Of a stretch of 64,000 nucleotides of DNA, positions 12,874 to 25,961 are shown piece by piece. A program made the translations under genes and the position numbers. This stretch comes from Dactylellina haptotyla (Eukaryota; Ascomycota; Orbiliomycetes; Orbiliales; Orbiliaceae). The DNA lies in contig CM062381.1 in NCBI GenBank assembly GCA_031310005.1, positions 1-64,000 of the forward strand. The letters run 5' to 3'. Numbering within the stretch: the stretch's first letter is position 1; each line of letters starts with the position of its first letter. Under the pieces are notes generated by a model. The model saw only the letters and a program-made list of their open reading frames with translations, was not told where the DNA came from and ran no database searches.

Positions 12874-14395
12874 ATGGCCGCTTATGATTACTACAACCCT
12901 GCGAACCGAACGCAAAACCAGACCCCCCTTTCGGCCATCTCTCCGCCTGGGTCGAACCCATCTCCGTATCGAAACGAAACTCCCTATAACCCATCCCTCG
13001 ACGATGTCCGGACAACCTATAAACCCTCCCAGGACCCCTACTCCTACTCTCCTCAGGAGGACACTTCCTACCACGGTGCCGCCTCCGCCTATGACAATCG
13101 ACGCTACAGCGAAAACATCCCCCTCTCAGAACATCCACAGCACATGGCGGGCGCTACCCACCAACCCGCCTACCATATGAATTCTGCGACGTTACCGCAG
13201 CCGGTTCCCCCGATGCGTGAGAAAGGCCGCCAGGGCTTCTGGGCGCGGCGGCGGGCTAAGAAGATCCCGTTCTTCTGCTACATCGTCTCTTTAATCGATA
13301 TTGCCGTCTTCATCGCAGAAATCGTCAAGAACGCCCAGCTCACCGGCTCGCCAATTCAAACAAAACCAACTTTCAATCCGATGATCGGCCCGTCGCCGTA
13401 CGTCATGATCAATATGGGCGCGAGATTCATCCCCTGCATGAAGGACCAACTCACCATCGGATCCGCCGTCGCGAGCCCCTGGCCGTGTCCCAACGCGACA
13501 ACCTCGACCTTTTCGACGGACTTGGGAAACGTTTGCTCGATACAGGAGCTGTGCGGCTTCTCCAACTTTACCACCCCGGATCAATGGTGGCGATTCATCA
13601 TACCAATGTTTATGCACGCCGGTTTGATCCATATCGGTTTTAACCTTCTCATCCAGTTGACGCTAGGAGCAGATATGGAGAGGGAAATCGGCATCGTCAG
13701 ATTTGCGATCGTCTACATCGCCTCTGGAATCTTCGGTTTCGTTTTGGGTGGAAATTTCGCACCGCAAGGGTTGGCTAGTACCGGTGCCTCTGGCGCTCTC
13801 TTCGGTATCCTGGCCTTGGTGCTCCTTGATCTCTTCTACACGTGGAAACAGCGACCGTCGCCCTGGAAGGACCTCATCTTCCTCCTTATCGACTTTGCCA
13901 TCTCGTTCGTTCTCGGTCTTCTCCCCGGTATCGATAACTTTGCCCACATTGGCGGCGTGTTGATGGGTCTCGCGCTCGGACTTGCATTTTTGCGATCCCC
14001 GCCGGCCTTACAATCGAAGCTCGGAAATATGACGGATACCTACAACTCGATGACCTCGGCTGCGATCCAGAACCTGGGTTTGAGAAGACTTATGAAGGAT
14101 CCCGTCGGATTTTTCAGAGGCAGGAATCCGTTCTGGTGGGTTTGGTGGTTCATCAGAGCTGCCTTTTTGACCCTGGCGATTGTTGCATTCATTCTCCTGT
14201 TGAGGAATTTTTATATCTTTAACCAGGAGTGCAAGTGGTGTCGATACTTTACTTGCTTGGTACGTTCCTTTCCCTTCTCCCACACCGCTTCGCGAAATGT
14301 TGGAATACACGCTAACATTACTATAGCCCGTCTCGAATTGGTGCGAGATTGGAAATCTTGCGAAACCAACGACCACGCCAGCGCGTATGTTCTAA
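12874..14395 (+). CDS. rhomboid family intramembrane serine protease
   Basis: Polytopic intramembrane protease. Exons are 12874-14259 and 14327-14395 (67-base intron, CTAAC branch), giving 484 residues. About 130 N-terminal residues are cytosolic-type, rich in Pro, Ser and Tyr. The rhomboid core has the catalytic serine in GASG (Ser306) and catalytic histidine in AHIGG (His358), plus the conserved HIGFN motif in the second core helix. A final membrane segment precedes a cysteine-containing tail (CKWCRYFTCLPVSNWC). Some fungal rhomboids process the SREBP sterol/hypoxia regulator; whether this one does is unknown. The very 3' end could carry one more small intron at 14385. Confidence 0.9.
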
Positions 14396-14878
14396 ATCAT
14401 TACAAACTTAATTCTTCCATCCTCATTTTTCTTCGAGCAAAAAAAAAAAAAAAAACACCAGCATTATGATAGTCCAAAACATTACGAATTACACACGGCG
14501 GCGTCTGGTTCTTTATTACTGGATTTTCTTCAATACTACTATGATCTTGGGAATATTCTTTTTCTCATTCTCTATATTTTTTATATATATCATTTTTTTT
14601 CATAAGAAACGGAGGCGATTTTCGAGATTTGCATCTTTTATAGTGGAAGTGGAAAAGTAGATGCTTCTATGTACATATAGGAGGCTCTTTATTCTTGTGC
14701 CGTAAATTGGGGAATCCCCGAGATATCCCAGGTACCAGTGGCGGAACCCACTCGTATCGTACATTGCAGAACCAAGTATCGTTAAATGAACCCGTGACTC
14801 CCGTAACTCCTAGATGTGACAAAATATATACAATCGATCGTGCCCAAGCATAAGTCCGCCCCTGATATCAAGAAAAGC
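14396..14878. other. convergent intergenic region
   Basis: Between convergent rhomboid and coa6 genes. A 17-base poly-A run at about 14440-14456 and T-rich stretches near 14560-14600 are seen; no gene. Confidence 0.6.
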
Positions 14879-15322
14879 TCACTTCTTCGCCACCTGGTCG
14901 ACAGCCACGGCCACAGGAGTAAGTTGCTGCCCGCCCTCCTTCTCCATCTGTTCGAGTAATTGCGCCTTTTTAAATTCCTGGACCCGGCGTTTCTTGAAAT
15001 ATTCGACCTGTATGAAATAACGATTTTTCTCAGTTATCGACTCCCACATAGAAACATGTAATATAGTTTCGAATTTGAAGAATCTTTAAAGTGGTCTGCA
15101 TACCCAACTGCTGGCGCAATCCTTCTCGAACCCCTTCAATTGCGCGCCGCATTTTTTCGACGCCGCATCCGAGTCCTTTATGCTATCCAAGATGTCGTTC
15201 TTATCTAGACACGCGAAGAAGAGGTCGCGGGATTCCCAACATTTCTGGCGTTCGGTGCGGTCCGGCGCTGTTGTTTTGGGCGGCGCGACGGATGTTATAC
15301 CAAGGGAGGAGAGGAGCCCCAT
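14879..15322 (-). CDS. coa6: cytochrome c oxidase assembly factor COA6
   Basis: Small twin-cysteine protein of the mitochondrial intermembrane space, needed for copper delivery to cytochrome oxidase subunit 2. Exons are 15322-15104 and 15007-14879 (96-base phase-0 intron), giving 115 residues. The start at 15322 is chosen because MGLLSSLG directly precedes the conserved domain; the frame is open further upstream but that part looks like leader. The CX9C motif (CWESRDLFFAC) and CX10C motif (CGAQLKGFEKDC) are exactly those of COA6. The second exon continues with VEYFKKRRVQEFKKAQ and a short charged tail. Confidence 0.93.
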
Positions 15323-16621
15323 TGTTTTTGAATGTTCCACGAAAGGTGGTTCGAGCCGGGGAGCGGGAAAAGGTTGGTGGCGATGTCGTTGAGCGGGTCG
15401 GGTTCTTCGGGAAGAAAAAAGAATTTGGAGGTTGACGTCGTCGTGTTGGTGTTGCACAAAGCAGGTTTCAGGAAGGGAGGTTGAGCCGCAACACACAGTA
15501 TCCGAAGCTGGTCTGCGCGCCAGGAACCGGGTCTTAGCCTCAAAGCTAGGTCAATGCGGGCAAGTTGGGAAGCGGATAGTAGAGCCAGTTTGGGCGTTCG
15601 TAGCCAGAGGCTTCAAGGTCCTGCATTATGTGGTTGATATATTTAGGCACTGGAATATTGCATCAATATTGCGAATACACGGGTACCAATGAGCATTTGC
15701 CACCGAGGTAGAACTTCTGTCCAGAGCATATACTCCATACTAGGAACAATAGCCAGATTGGGTATTTGGGAGGTGAATAATAAAATACCCGTCAAATAAA
15801 TCGATACGGGATATCCGCTAATGGGTATATAGTGGAGGTTTCAGCTCAGGGTGGAAGACGTGCTGACAGACTGACGCATTGATTCCGCGCGAGACTTTAG
15901 AACTCTGCCGAGGTTGTAAATCTGACTTGGTGAATACGAACGCTGTCTGCCTTTTGTTAGCAAACCGCCAGCTACGCTTTGTTAAAGGACAAGTCCACGT
16001 CTTTAGCATCGGCGCTATACACCTGACTTGTCCATCATGCATCGTCTGGTGCAGCAGCGTGGCTTTGGTGTGCGCGGAGTACTTTTGTCAGTTTGTCTCG
16101 AAAAGGCAGCCGCCAATTCTACAAACGGGAAAAAAGCAAAAGGCTAGGGAGATGTTCAACACTCCTCCTCCTCGGGTTCCAGGCTAACGTTACCACGGCC
16201 GGGGCCCATGGACAGTGAGGTAGGAATGCGGGGTCCCTCTCTGCGAGATTATGCACGATACTTTTGTAAATTCAAAGAGAAAAAAAGCGGACATGGGATA
16301 TTTGCATATGGACGGCGGTTCTTTCGTCGACACGGGTGATCAGCAAGTCCTGCTTGTGGAGCAACCTTGTCGAACCTTTTGCTTCGCAGAATTCCGAGAC
16401 TAGTCTCTAGGACAAGGGGAGGATCAACATTTTCTAGCGGGCCTGGTCGTCCAAACAGGGTATGGAATAATGAATATATGACGACGGCATGCTGTATATA
16501 TTAGACTAGGAGACTCGAGAGAGAGAAATTCCAAATTCTGATTGACGACAATTGACACACACTATCGCTAACGCTGAATAACCCCGTGATTCCGGCAATC
16601 CACTTTTTTGTTAATTTCGCA
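15323..16621. other. intergenic stretch
   Basis: About 1.3 kb upstream of both coa6 and the acetyltransferase-like gene. A 102-codon frame at 15879-16187 has no recognisable domain and I do not call it. A TATA-like TGTATATATTAGA at about 16493 fits the downstream gene's promoter. Confidence 0.5.
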
Positions 16622-18143
16622 ATGCAGTCGAATCAGATATCTTCTAGGTCGCCGCAATTAGAGCGGCAGCTAGGTAATGCCTCGTTTTCCCGAGATCTTG
16701 TTTATTATCCGAGAATTAAAAAAAGTCTAATCTCTATTTTTGAAACGCTTCTTATCAGGATTTTACGAAAAGTTCCGCATCGTCCTTCACGATCTCGGAT
16801 ACTACAACAATGTTTCTATAATTGCTCGCTACTCGCATGGAGTGGAGCTATCAAGATCGTGGCCTAACGCCATCTTTCATGCCTTCAGTCATGCCATCCA
16901 AGAGCATCCCGCTCTTGGTGTTACAGTGACTAGGGACGAGAAGCAGGATCTGTATTTCCAGAGGCTCGAAAGCGTTAATCTGGAACAGGTCGTCAAGTTT
17001 GAAGAAATCCCTGGAGATCAGAAAGAACAGGAACGCAGGTTAATCGCGTTGAGCGCTGAGGAGAACAATCGCGGGTTCGATAAGACTCCAGGGAAGCCAC
17101 TGTGGAGAGCTGTCGTCCTCACCCCCAGCGGCAGAAGTGATAGCCATAGCTTCCACATCGCATTCTTCTGGCATCATGTAATCGGCGATGGGAGAAGCGG
17201 GCTAGCGGTCCACCAGAGCCTCCTCGAAGGACTCGCTTCTTTCGGCAGGGAGCTCGACTGCCGGACGAATCGCCCATCTGACGACATTGATATCACCCGG
17301 ATACCGGTCTCAACCAAGGCCTTTTTCATCTCAATGGAGCAAGCATTGCCACACGCATCCGTCCCACCCCCTACCCCGCCGATTAGCGACTGCGAGAAAT
17401 GGACCGGGGGCACGTTTAATTTTCGGCAGCCGACCGTCACGCAGCTGGCAGATATAAGGCTACCCGCAGATGTCGTCCGACACGTCGTGGAAACCTGTCG
17501 AAAACACAACACCACGATGACCGCACTACTCCAGGCGGTGATGGGGAAGGCTGTTCTCGCCAACGTGAGCCTAGACCGCATCCGCACTGCGGTTGCTGTT
17601 TCACTACGCAGGTTCTTCACACCGCCCGTTGATGATTCCGTCATGGGATTGTGGATCAGTGTCTATACGACTGAATACCATCGATCACAGTTTGATCAGA
17701 AGTCCGAAGCGTCTGCTGCTACTGTATTGTGGCAGCGCTCTCAGGAAAACACTGCGCAAATAAACAGAGTGATAGCAGACGGTGGGAAGCACGTCGAGAT
17801 TATGAGTCTTGTGGCTGTAGATGATTACGAAAGTGCCGTCAAGTCTAGGGCGGACCAACCACGCGACAATAGCTTCGGTCTGACAAATCTGGGGGTGTTC
17901 AAGTCGCCACCACAGACGAGTGGCCTGAAAGAGCTAGCTATTGATGACATGGTGTTTTCTCAATCGGCACATGCAAATGGTGCCGCGTTTACTATTTGCG
18001 TCGTCTCAGTTCAAGGCGGCGATATGAATATGATTTTCAATTATCAGGAAGGGGTCGTCTCTCAGGAGAAAATGACTGCTATTGTTGATACGGTCCAGAA
18101 GTGTCTACTCGAACTGGGTTCCGATGGAGCCGGTCGTGTATGA
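16622..18143 (+). CDS. alcohol O-acetyltransferase-like (condensation-fold) protein
   Basis: Probable acyltransferase of the alcohol acetyltransferase (AATase/Atf) family, which moves an acyl group from a CoA donor to an alcohol. Exons are 16622-16673 and 16759-18143; the join restores LERQLGFYEKFRIVLHDLGYYNNV, a typical N-terminus of this family, and gives 478 residues. The catalytic HHxxxDG motif is HHVIGDG (His156-His157). The end of the protein also fits (MIFNYQEGVVSQEKM, like the floor-loop region of condensation folds). An in-frame upstream ATG at 16586 is possible but less likely. The substrate cannot be inferred, and no biosynthetic cluster partner is visible nearby. Confidence 0.8.
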
Positions 18144-19114
18144 AAGGTGGAAACACGCCGATGTATAGAGCTGGGTGTGTCTGTCGTCAGCTACGGCGTT
18201 GCCTGTTGCAGGTCCGAATAGCGAGTGCTAGAGGTGGATCCGATCATGAGATGATTTTTATTTTTTTCCAGAGCGTTTCATCATGGTATTTTTGTTGATT
18301 AGCCATTTTCGAAGGATCAAAAAAAGTTCAATCTATGGAGCGTCTAATTTTGATGCCTCAGGTTTCGAAATATTCCTGAGAAAAACGGTGACTAAAGCCA
18401 TTCTCATGCACAGAACATGCAAGAGCGGAGCGCCATCCTGGCCAGCGAGTGGTCGAAACCGACAGGGATACAAACGTATCGTGCATATGCCAAGCCGGAG
18501 TGGGTGGGTTTTCATGCAGGTTACTTTGGTATCCCTGCTCCTCAGCTTTAGGCGAGGCCGTGTCACTTGAATATCAGGAACAGCGTACTTTTTCGCGCCT
18601 TATAATAAGAGAAACGCTGGATTATTCCTTATTTTGAGATCAGTGGGTTATCGAAACCCTGGTCCTAAGCGTTTCCTTCAACGCCTTATACAGCCTTGTT
18701 ATGATGATATTTGAGTGATGCGCTGATAAATAACTCCTGACGTTTATTCCGCAACATTTTTGAATATATAAAAAGATGGGCATCACCTCTGTTAATGCAG
18801 TGAACTAGACGTTTGACCAACAGCTTCCATAATTCGGATCCAATAGACAGAAAGGATATTTACAAAACCGCACATTTCGTACATCTTCAATTCTGATTAT
18901 CAGTTCGAGACTTGGTACCAAGCTTCCTGTTTTATCTGCAGCCGATGACCAGACGAATGCAGACAAAATTCGTGCATGCCCAAACAAGAACATCAAATCA
19001 GAATGCGAGACACAACTAGCATCAGTAACGAGGTGAGTGCCTGTCTTTCCTTGTAGACCGGGGTTAAGAGGAGACACCGAAAAAACGGCCGCTTACCATT
19101 TTGCCACACTCTAG
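18144..19114. other. intergenic stretch
   Basis: AT-rich with short frames only; nothing recognisable. Confidence 0.5.
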
Positions 19115-19519
19115 ATGGAAGATCAGAGGCAATTCCACTTGTCCATCGATCTGACACTCGACTTGGAGGACATCCCAGATAACACACCCCTTATAACTAT
19201 TGAGAGAACATGGTCAAAACTGAGGGACGTTGAGCTTCGGTTGAACGGAGTTAATACCTCAGGTTTAGAACTTCCCTCTCCCAACGAATCCCACGACAGC
19301 GACCCATTGAGCCGCTTTCTGTCAGAATCGACAGAAGATGGATTTTTCCATACTATTGGACAAGTCTACTACCCAGCACATCCCATAGCTATCCATCCAA
19401 AACAATACAAATACCAACCCATTCATCATGCGAGCATGAGAGCTGAAGACGTGTCCAGCGAAGCATTCGCCACATGTGGCTTGATGTCTGAAATCTCCAG
19501 AGGACTTTCACGACTTTAG
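19115..19519 (+). CDS. possible small hypothetical protein
   Basis: Uninterrupted 134-codon frame with protein-like, acidic composition (LEDIPDNTPLITIERTWSKL near the start). No signal peptide, membrane segment or known domain is seen. It may be an orphan gene or a chance frame; there is no frame-linked exon on either side that I could confirm. Confidence 0.3.
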   Translation: MEDQRQFHLSIDLTLDLEDIPDNTPLITIERTWSKLRDVELRLNGVNTSGLELPSPNESHDSDPLSRFLSESTEDGFFHTIGQVYYPAHPIAIHPKQYKYQPIHHASMRAEDVSSEAFATCGLMSEISRGLSRL

Positions 19520-20610
19520 TGCTTTTGGATATCGTAAATAATTTCAGGCGTTTTATTTTTCTTTGGAAGGAACCGGCGAAATATACTATGGAGTCTTTTT
19601 TTCCCTTTCTTTCCTAATTATTTGTTAGAAACATCTCCCTTTCTTTTCTTACGGGTTGGAGTTCAAATCTTGTTTTTTTTTTTTCTGTTTATATTTATCG
19701 TTTTTTTTTTCTGGAGGAAAACAAGCGATTTCATTTGTAATAAAGCTGGGTATCTGGGCGATATTTCGTTCTTTTCTTTCGAGGAGGATTTAAGTACACA
19801 TAATAAGGCACCAGCCAAAGGTAGACCGGGCGCTTGTAGGGGTTCTTATACGGTGGATTTCCTTGTGCGAGTGGGGTTTCTTACGATATTTCTTGTATGT
19901 AATATGTGCTCGTCTGCCTGAGCTCCCTTGCCATAGAAAGCCCTGGCGCTGGCTATCTGCAAGCCAAGAATTGATGCTATTCTAAAGTTACAACTTGCTT
20001 ATGTCACGTTATATTAAATTCTTCCCGCTGGTGTAGCACACAATTTATTAATACCCGCGGCTATTTTTTGGTGATGATAAACCCTTCGGTCTGAGGAAAA
20101 AGCGCATAAGAAGAGGCCATTATCCCTCCCCGTTTCCTCCATGAATCCAAAGATCTGATCCAACCAACCAAACGACCGGGTAGTGATCGAAAAGGGCAAT
20201 ATTGCCAAAAACAAACACATGGAGGACTTTCGCGGAGGACCTGCAGCTGTGCCTGCGGGGCTTCCCAGCGCAAACCGCTGCCCAGGGTCTGCTTCAGCGT
20301 CGGGTTTCAGCCGGAAAAGGCTGAGGAGATCCTCAGAAAAGGGCTTCGCGGCCAAGGACTCATCGATGCGATAAGCTACGCACATGCCACTCTATCGTGT
20401 CCTAAGGCCACTGCTGCTCAGATCGCCAGTATTTATACGGGCCTGTGGACATTATCCTCCTGCCTAATCCATACACCACCCCACGCTTTACTGAGCAATC
20501 CGATTAGCCAGTCGTCAGTAGGGAGAGACATTCGGCTTGTTGACCTTGCAACTTTACCCTGCTGCGGAGTACAACGGCGCACACGCACGTACAACACAAT
20601 ATCTGCCACA
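19520..20610. other. intergenic stretch
   Basis: T-rich downstream of the small frame (runs of 9-10 T near 19673 and 19702), then the promoter side of the Clr5-domain gene. No gene called. Confidence 0.5.
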
Positions 20611-22402
20611 ATGGCCAGTCTTCCGCGACGGTCGTATACCAATTCCGAATGGGAGGCAAAGAAGGATGTAATACTGAAGCTACGGGAGGACGGGAAGGAG
20701 CTGGAGCAGATTGTCAAGGAACTTGATAAAAAGTATCCGGACTTTAGGCCAACGTATGGGATTACCCTCTCTATTCTTTATTTTTACTGGGTTTTGAATC
20801 TACGGCGCACGAGTACTTTATATCTGACATGCTTTGTTGACTATCTACAGACTGCCCATGCTCAAGAAGCGAATGAAGAAATGGGGAATAACATCATACC
20901 TCAAGGAACCCGATATCGCCGAAGCCGTCCGGATCACAGCTGATCGTGAGAAAATAGACAAAAAGACCATTTTCAGAATTGGCGGCAAACTGGTCGATCA
21001 GGATGAGATCTATCGTTATCTCAAGCGCAAAGGTGTTCGGAACCAGCGAGCCTGGGCAGCCAATATCGTCAAGCAGCCCCCTTCCGTAATCGAACCTTAT
21101 ACCCCGCCCCTCTCGCGCAGGGCTAGCATGGAAGCCCTCCGTGACGAATCTCCTGAGGGTGCTGATAGTACATATGGCTCGGATAAAGCGGAACGATCAT
21201 CTTCAACGTCCTCAGAATCAACTGGGCAATTGGTAGTTCATGATGCGGAAACTCGCCGGTTCCAGGCAGAGTTCAACACCTTTATGACGTTGTACTCCGG
21301 AGAGAACATCTGGACAATGATACAGGGACCACATGAATCCCAGATGCTGTCAAAGGCGCTCTGGAATACGGACAGCTATTGCGACAGACTCTTCTACACG
21401 GAAGCCTACGCCCCCGGCCTGTCTGATCTGACGGCCGATTCACTAAACGAGTTTACCAACGGTATGTGGAAGGGATGGGACTTCCTCTTCGACGATAACC
21501 CGATTGCGTTCACCCATTTCAACGAAGGCTTCGGCAGCCTCAACCGACTTGTCAAAGAACACAACCGCAGTTTCCTACCAGAGCTCCTGGAGATGTTGCT
21601 CAACCTCCAACTGGAACCGCAGATCGATATCCTCGAAAAACTCCTCAGACACCTCGTCGCCTTGTTCCGTGAGTACGAAAGAACCGACGACATGCTCTAC
21701 CACGTCATAGAATCCCTGCTCGCCCTGAACAAAAAGGAACGCCTGGAAGCCGTCGAGCAACTGATGAAAAACGTTGCCTCGCACTTCGAAACCACAATGG
21801 GCAAAGAGCACGCTGAGACGAAATCAATCCAAAAGGCACTCACGAGATCGGTATACCGTAAACTCCCCGTCTCGCAGGCCATCGGCGACTTGGAGTACCA
21901 TCTTGAACGGGACGCCGTGAACCACGATATGGACCTCTACGAGAAATGCAACGTGTGTATCGAGCTGGCGCTTTGTTACCGCTCTCAGAGGAATATCGAA
22001 CAGGTAGAGCTGTGGATTACTCAGGCCATGTTTCTGGCTGATGGGTTGGAATCTACGTTCCACAAGACGGATATGAGGGTGCGTTGTCATAGAGTCATGT
22101 CTTACGTTGAGCGGAGGAAAGGAAACTGGCAGGGTGCTTATGGGCATTGGAAGGCTGCAGTGGCGGAGTCATCGATCGGGTTGGGACCTAAAGATTCGCT
22201 TACGGTTTTGGTTTCTTCTGAGTGTGCGGATTTCGTGGAGCGTGCCAAGTTGAATGGCATTGTTCTAGTTGATGAGGTACTAGGATTTGTGGAGGTCGGG
22301 GATGAGGATGGGTTTTTTGATGGTAGTTCGGGGTTATCGTATACTGTTCCTTCAGAGCACTCATTTGTTCAGGTGGAGAGTGAGGAAGTGGCCGCGTTTT
22401 GA
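20611..22402 (+). CDS. Clr5-domain protein
   Basis: Exons are 20611-20753 and 20851-22402 (97-base intron), giving 564 residues. The N-terminus carries the fungal Clr5 domain: SEWEAKKDVILKLREDGKEL, then after the splice LPMLKKRMKKWGITSYLK. Clr5 domains occur at the N-terminus of many fungal proteins, usually presumed regulatory. A serine-rich linker follows (RSSSTSSESTGQ), then an alpha-helical region of about 350 residues with no named domain that I recognise. It may hold degenerate TPR-like helices (CNVCIELALCYRSQRNIEQ). The role of the protein is unknown; nuclear function is inference from the domain. Confidence 0.82.
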
Positions 22403-22657
22403 TCTCTGAAACGATACCGTCTGCAACCGTTATTTCGGGTGTTGTGGTTAACGGAGTTTATGTTTATAGGGTGGAAAGCGAAGTACTCTAGCTGTGTTTA
22501 TTTGTCTTCTTGTATTCTTTTGAATTCTATTTATAAATCATTACTAAATATCGAGTCTTGAATACGATACCATTGATGTAAGTATATACGTCGTACTACT
22601 GTCACTGGTTTGGAAGCCAATTCTCCGAAAAACCTTGACCCGAGTCGCCGATAATCA

Positions 22658-24996
22658 TTACCAATCATCCCAAGTGCTTCCTCCTGCCTTATCTCCCCAT
22701 TCCGACTCCGCCGTAGCATCCCACTCAAGTTTATTTTCCTTTTCGGATCGTTGATCCCACATTTCGTCGTAATTATGTTCTAAAGTGTTTCCAAAGAGCT
22801 CTCTTCTCTGCTTTTCATAGTCGAAGTGTTCTTGCGGAGTTGTCATTTCTTCAGGACGTATGAACACTAGGGTGATGGGTCTAGAAGATGTGAGGGAAAT
22901 AGGGGACTTCATGGCATGACTATCTATTTTCTGGCGTTTTTCGAGCTCCCTCATAGTTTCCACAGGCTCGGCGAGCCTGAGAATTTTGTCATCTGAGATT
23001 TCGCCAATAATAGCTTCTTGTAAGGAGATCTGCTCGGGGACCAAGAGATCTGTACAAGGATCCGTTGACCAGTATATCCTCGCGGCGATTTTGGGAGTTG
23101 TAGATATAATTTTCAAACCGGATGATGATTCTAAAGATTCTGGTTTCATTTCGATACTCTCAGAGTCCGAATCCGAGCGAGCCTTGGTTGTCACAAACTC
23201 ATATTCTTGGACTGGCTCTAGATCCAATACAACCCTCATAAACCTGTCGAAGTCATTAGTGAGACTCTGCAGAGATACCAGCGAGCCGTCGCCACTTTCC
23301 ATTGAGTCCAATTTTTTGCTCTCAACGCAACTAGCTACCAGATATTCAAACATTGGAAGGTGGAACCTGCAGGCTCGCCGAACCTTGTAGTTCATATCCC
23401 AGAGAACTTTGACATTCGCCTGGATCACTACCCTCTCGTAGTCGTATTTGGTAAGCTTGCTACGTAAGTGGCCGTACTGCCAGATCCGCTGAATCTCGAT
23501 CGGTAATAGGTGTTTAATAGTTAGTCTCTGTAGATCGAATAACTCCAACAGGGTAGGTGGGTATGACTTTTCGATGCTGGTCTTGGCAAAAGTGTGATAT
23601 TTCACTAATCGAATATCAATGGGGAGTTGATTGATACGCCTGATATGGTTGTTGACAAGAGCGCTCATCGGAGTTAGCTGTTTCATGAAAAGTTGGTCCT
23701 CTAATGACAAACCACCTCGTAGAGACTTTTCCCTTGAGTCGCTTCGGATGAATATCGCGACTTGGGAACAGTGTCCGAACACCTCCCGTAGCAATTCGGT
23801 ATCGATGGATCTTCCGGGAGGGATATTGCTATTCTGAGAATCAATCTGCCGCCGTAGAGCTTCTTCAACCCTCCACCGTGTTGCAAGGATGTCAGCACCG
23901 TCATGAAGGGCGCCGCATCCGTGATAACTGACACTATAGCCAAACCGCTCGGCCGCATTGTTTCCCCACATTTGGAACTCAGCTCGGGTCCACTCGAAAC
24001 GGTGGTCGTGATGCCGCATGGCGTATTTGTGGGGCTCTCTGTAATAGCGTCGGCCAGCTACTGCAGGGTCGTCGTGGGGGTCCCAAATGTAGGGTTTGTC
24101 TCCCTTCATATCATCTAGAGACTCAAAAGGCATTTCAAAGAGAGAGTTGAAGTCTCGGTTAGGAGTTGTAACTAACTTAAGTCAACGGTAGCCTCGCGGA
24201 ATATGAAAAGAAGTCAGTACCAATAAGAACCCTCGGATTCATTCGTCCGAGGAGTATTGGCGCAAAGCTAGCGAGGGGCCCAGGGTCGAGATGTTCGATG
24301 ACTTATGATGGTTAGCGTACATCTTAGGTAAGGAATGGAGAGGGACGTACCTTCACAAGACGTAATGGCATCGAAGGGGCCTATATTCTGTAGCGAAATA
24401 TCCTCAAAGGAGCCTGTTATAGTCAGAATTCTGTTTAGCTGTCGAAATGATGGAGTGACGTACCATGGATGAGGCTGACAGTTAAGTCCCGCCACCTATC
24501 GTCATCCCCATATTCACAAGTCGTGAAGGCAGATTCAACACCAACCGAGAAGAGCTGGTCATCAATATCGATACCACTGAGTATGGAAAGTGGCAGCTCA
24601 TCATCGCAGCTGAGCAGAGTTTGCATCAATGGGGTATTACCGCCGCCTATGCGTTCTGTTAGAGGGGTGCGATATTTTTATGAAACTGTTACAGAAACAT
24701 ACATCCGATCTCAAGCAGTGATTGGACTGGGTTCTCGTATTCTCTTGTAAATTTCTTGAGAAGCTCATGGACTTTAGTTCTCCTCTGTATTGATAGAGGA
24801 GGGTTGAATTTTATACACGGAGGAGCAAAAGGGGGAGTAGGGATCCCGTAAGAAATGTGTGACCGGTCTCCGGACGAGGTGGAGGAAGACGGGTTGTTTG
24901 AGGCACTGGAGCTCACATCCGCATCACTATATTTGAAAGCGTTAGTGGAAATTCTGTGTACTAATTGTTAAACTGGTCTTACATCTGTTCTGCCAT
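22658..24996 (-). CDS. hen1: HEN1-type small RNA 2'-O-methyltransferase
   Basis: HEN1 methylates the 3'-terminal ribose of small RNAs and protects them from tailing and decay. Six exons, all frame-consistent: 24996-24983, 24926-24703, 24646-24464, 24413-24351, 24301-24221, 24171-22658 (introns of 49-56 bases), 692 residues. The spliced protein shows the SAM-binding LLEIGCGGN, the metal-binding EVIEH (residues 161-165), VTTPN, and the hallmark MRHHDHRFEWTRAEF, whose histidines fit the fourth metal ligand. About 400 further residues follow; I recognise no domain in them. No dsRNA-binding, La or FKBP parts of plant HEN1 are present, as in animal and bacterial forms. The C2H2 gene downstream is divergent, so the two share a roughly 1 kb promoter region. 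Confidence 0.9.
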
Positions 24997-25961
24997 ATTT
25001 TATAGAATGCTCAATAAAAAGGTGGAAATGGCACCGTTTGGTGGTAACCGAATTCTTGATCGCAGAATGTTGTTATCTAGAATACATCTACAATTATACA
25101 CAGTACACTAGAACTAGAAGGTAGCGGAAGGCAGTGGAAGGTAGTGGTTAGTTCGGTGTAAGATTGAAGATAAGCCAGAGATCAAAACAGATAGTAGTGC
25201 TTACCTAAGAGGCTTGATCTCTTTCAGCAACCGAATCAAGTCAAAAGAGAACAAGTTCTGAAATGGTTTATTGTTGGGGAGGGGGCAGATCGTATACTAT
25301 AAAGCCAAGTGCAACAAGACTAAACATAATCGAGGGAAACAAATCGTTATAATAGCTTCGCGGCCATTCTGTTCCGGCATATCTGCAACTCTGGCAATGG
25401 AGGTTCGGGGTCTGTTGTAATTTGCGTGTTGTGGAGACGGTGTCAAAAGGATGCCTGATTTTGGACCCTCACTCAACCTCAACCGTGCCTGTTCTTATGT
25501 AGTGCGTCCCAAAGCCGGTTGAGGGGACGGATTTATGGCGAACCCTCAAGCTCCACACCGAGATATATATGAGAACATACACGGACCCGAAGTGCTCACT
25601 TACTTTAGTTCTCCGTACATATTTAAGGCTCGAGCATTAATTGGCCAAGAGAGGAAGAAGGAATCCAACAGCGCCCAAGCCGAGTCCCGGAACCAACCCA
25701 ACTGTGACGTTCGAGCTCTCCCCGGCTGCTAGCCAGCTACGGAATCCGAAGAAAGTGCTTTTGGATACAACACGCAAATTCCAACAGAGTGCAGATTGGC
25801 AGATTGTCAAGTCCGAAAGCCCTCGTCGTGCATACGAAAAGTATTATAAAAGCTTTATGCTGGGGGACCCCCCGCTCTCTCTGCGATCTCAAACTCACAA
25901 CCAACTTCTAATCCTTTGGGAGCGCTCAAGTCTCATAAGCCTCATCTGCTTCAGGCCAACC
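24997..25961. other. divergent promoter region, hen1 and C2H2 gene
   Basis: Separates the divergent hen1 and zinc-finger genes. A frame-open stretch at 25641-25961 joins the zinc-finger start in frame but looks like leader. No other gene is seen. Confidence 0.5.

Noticed and set aside
25641-25961. N-terminal extension of the C2H2 protein
   Set aside because: In frame but composition resembles leader sequence; the acidic MPYRRFDD start fits better.
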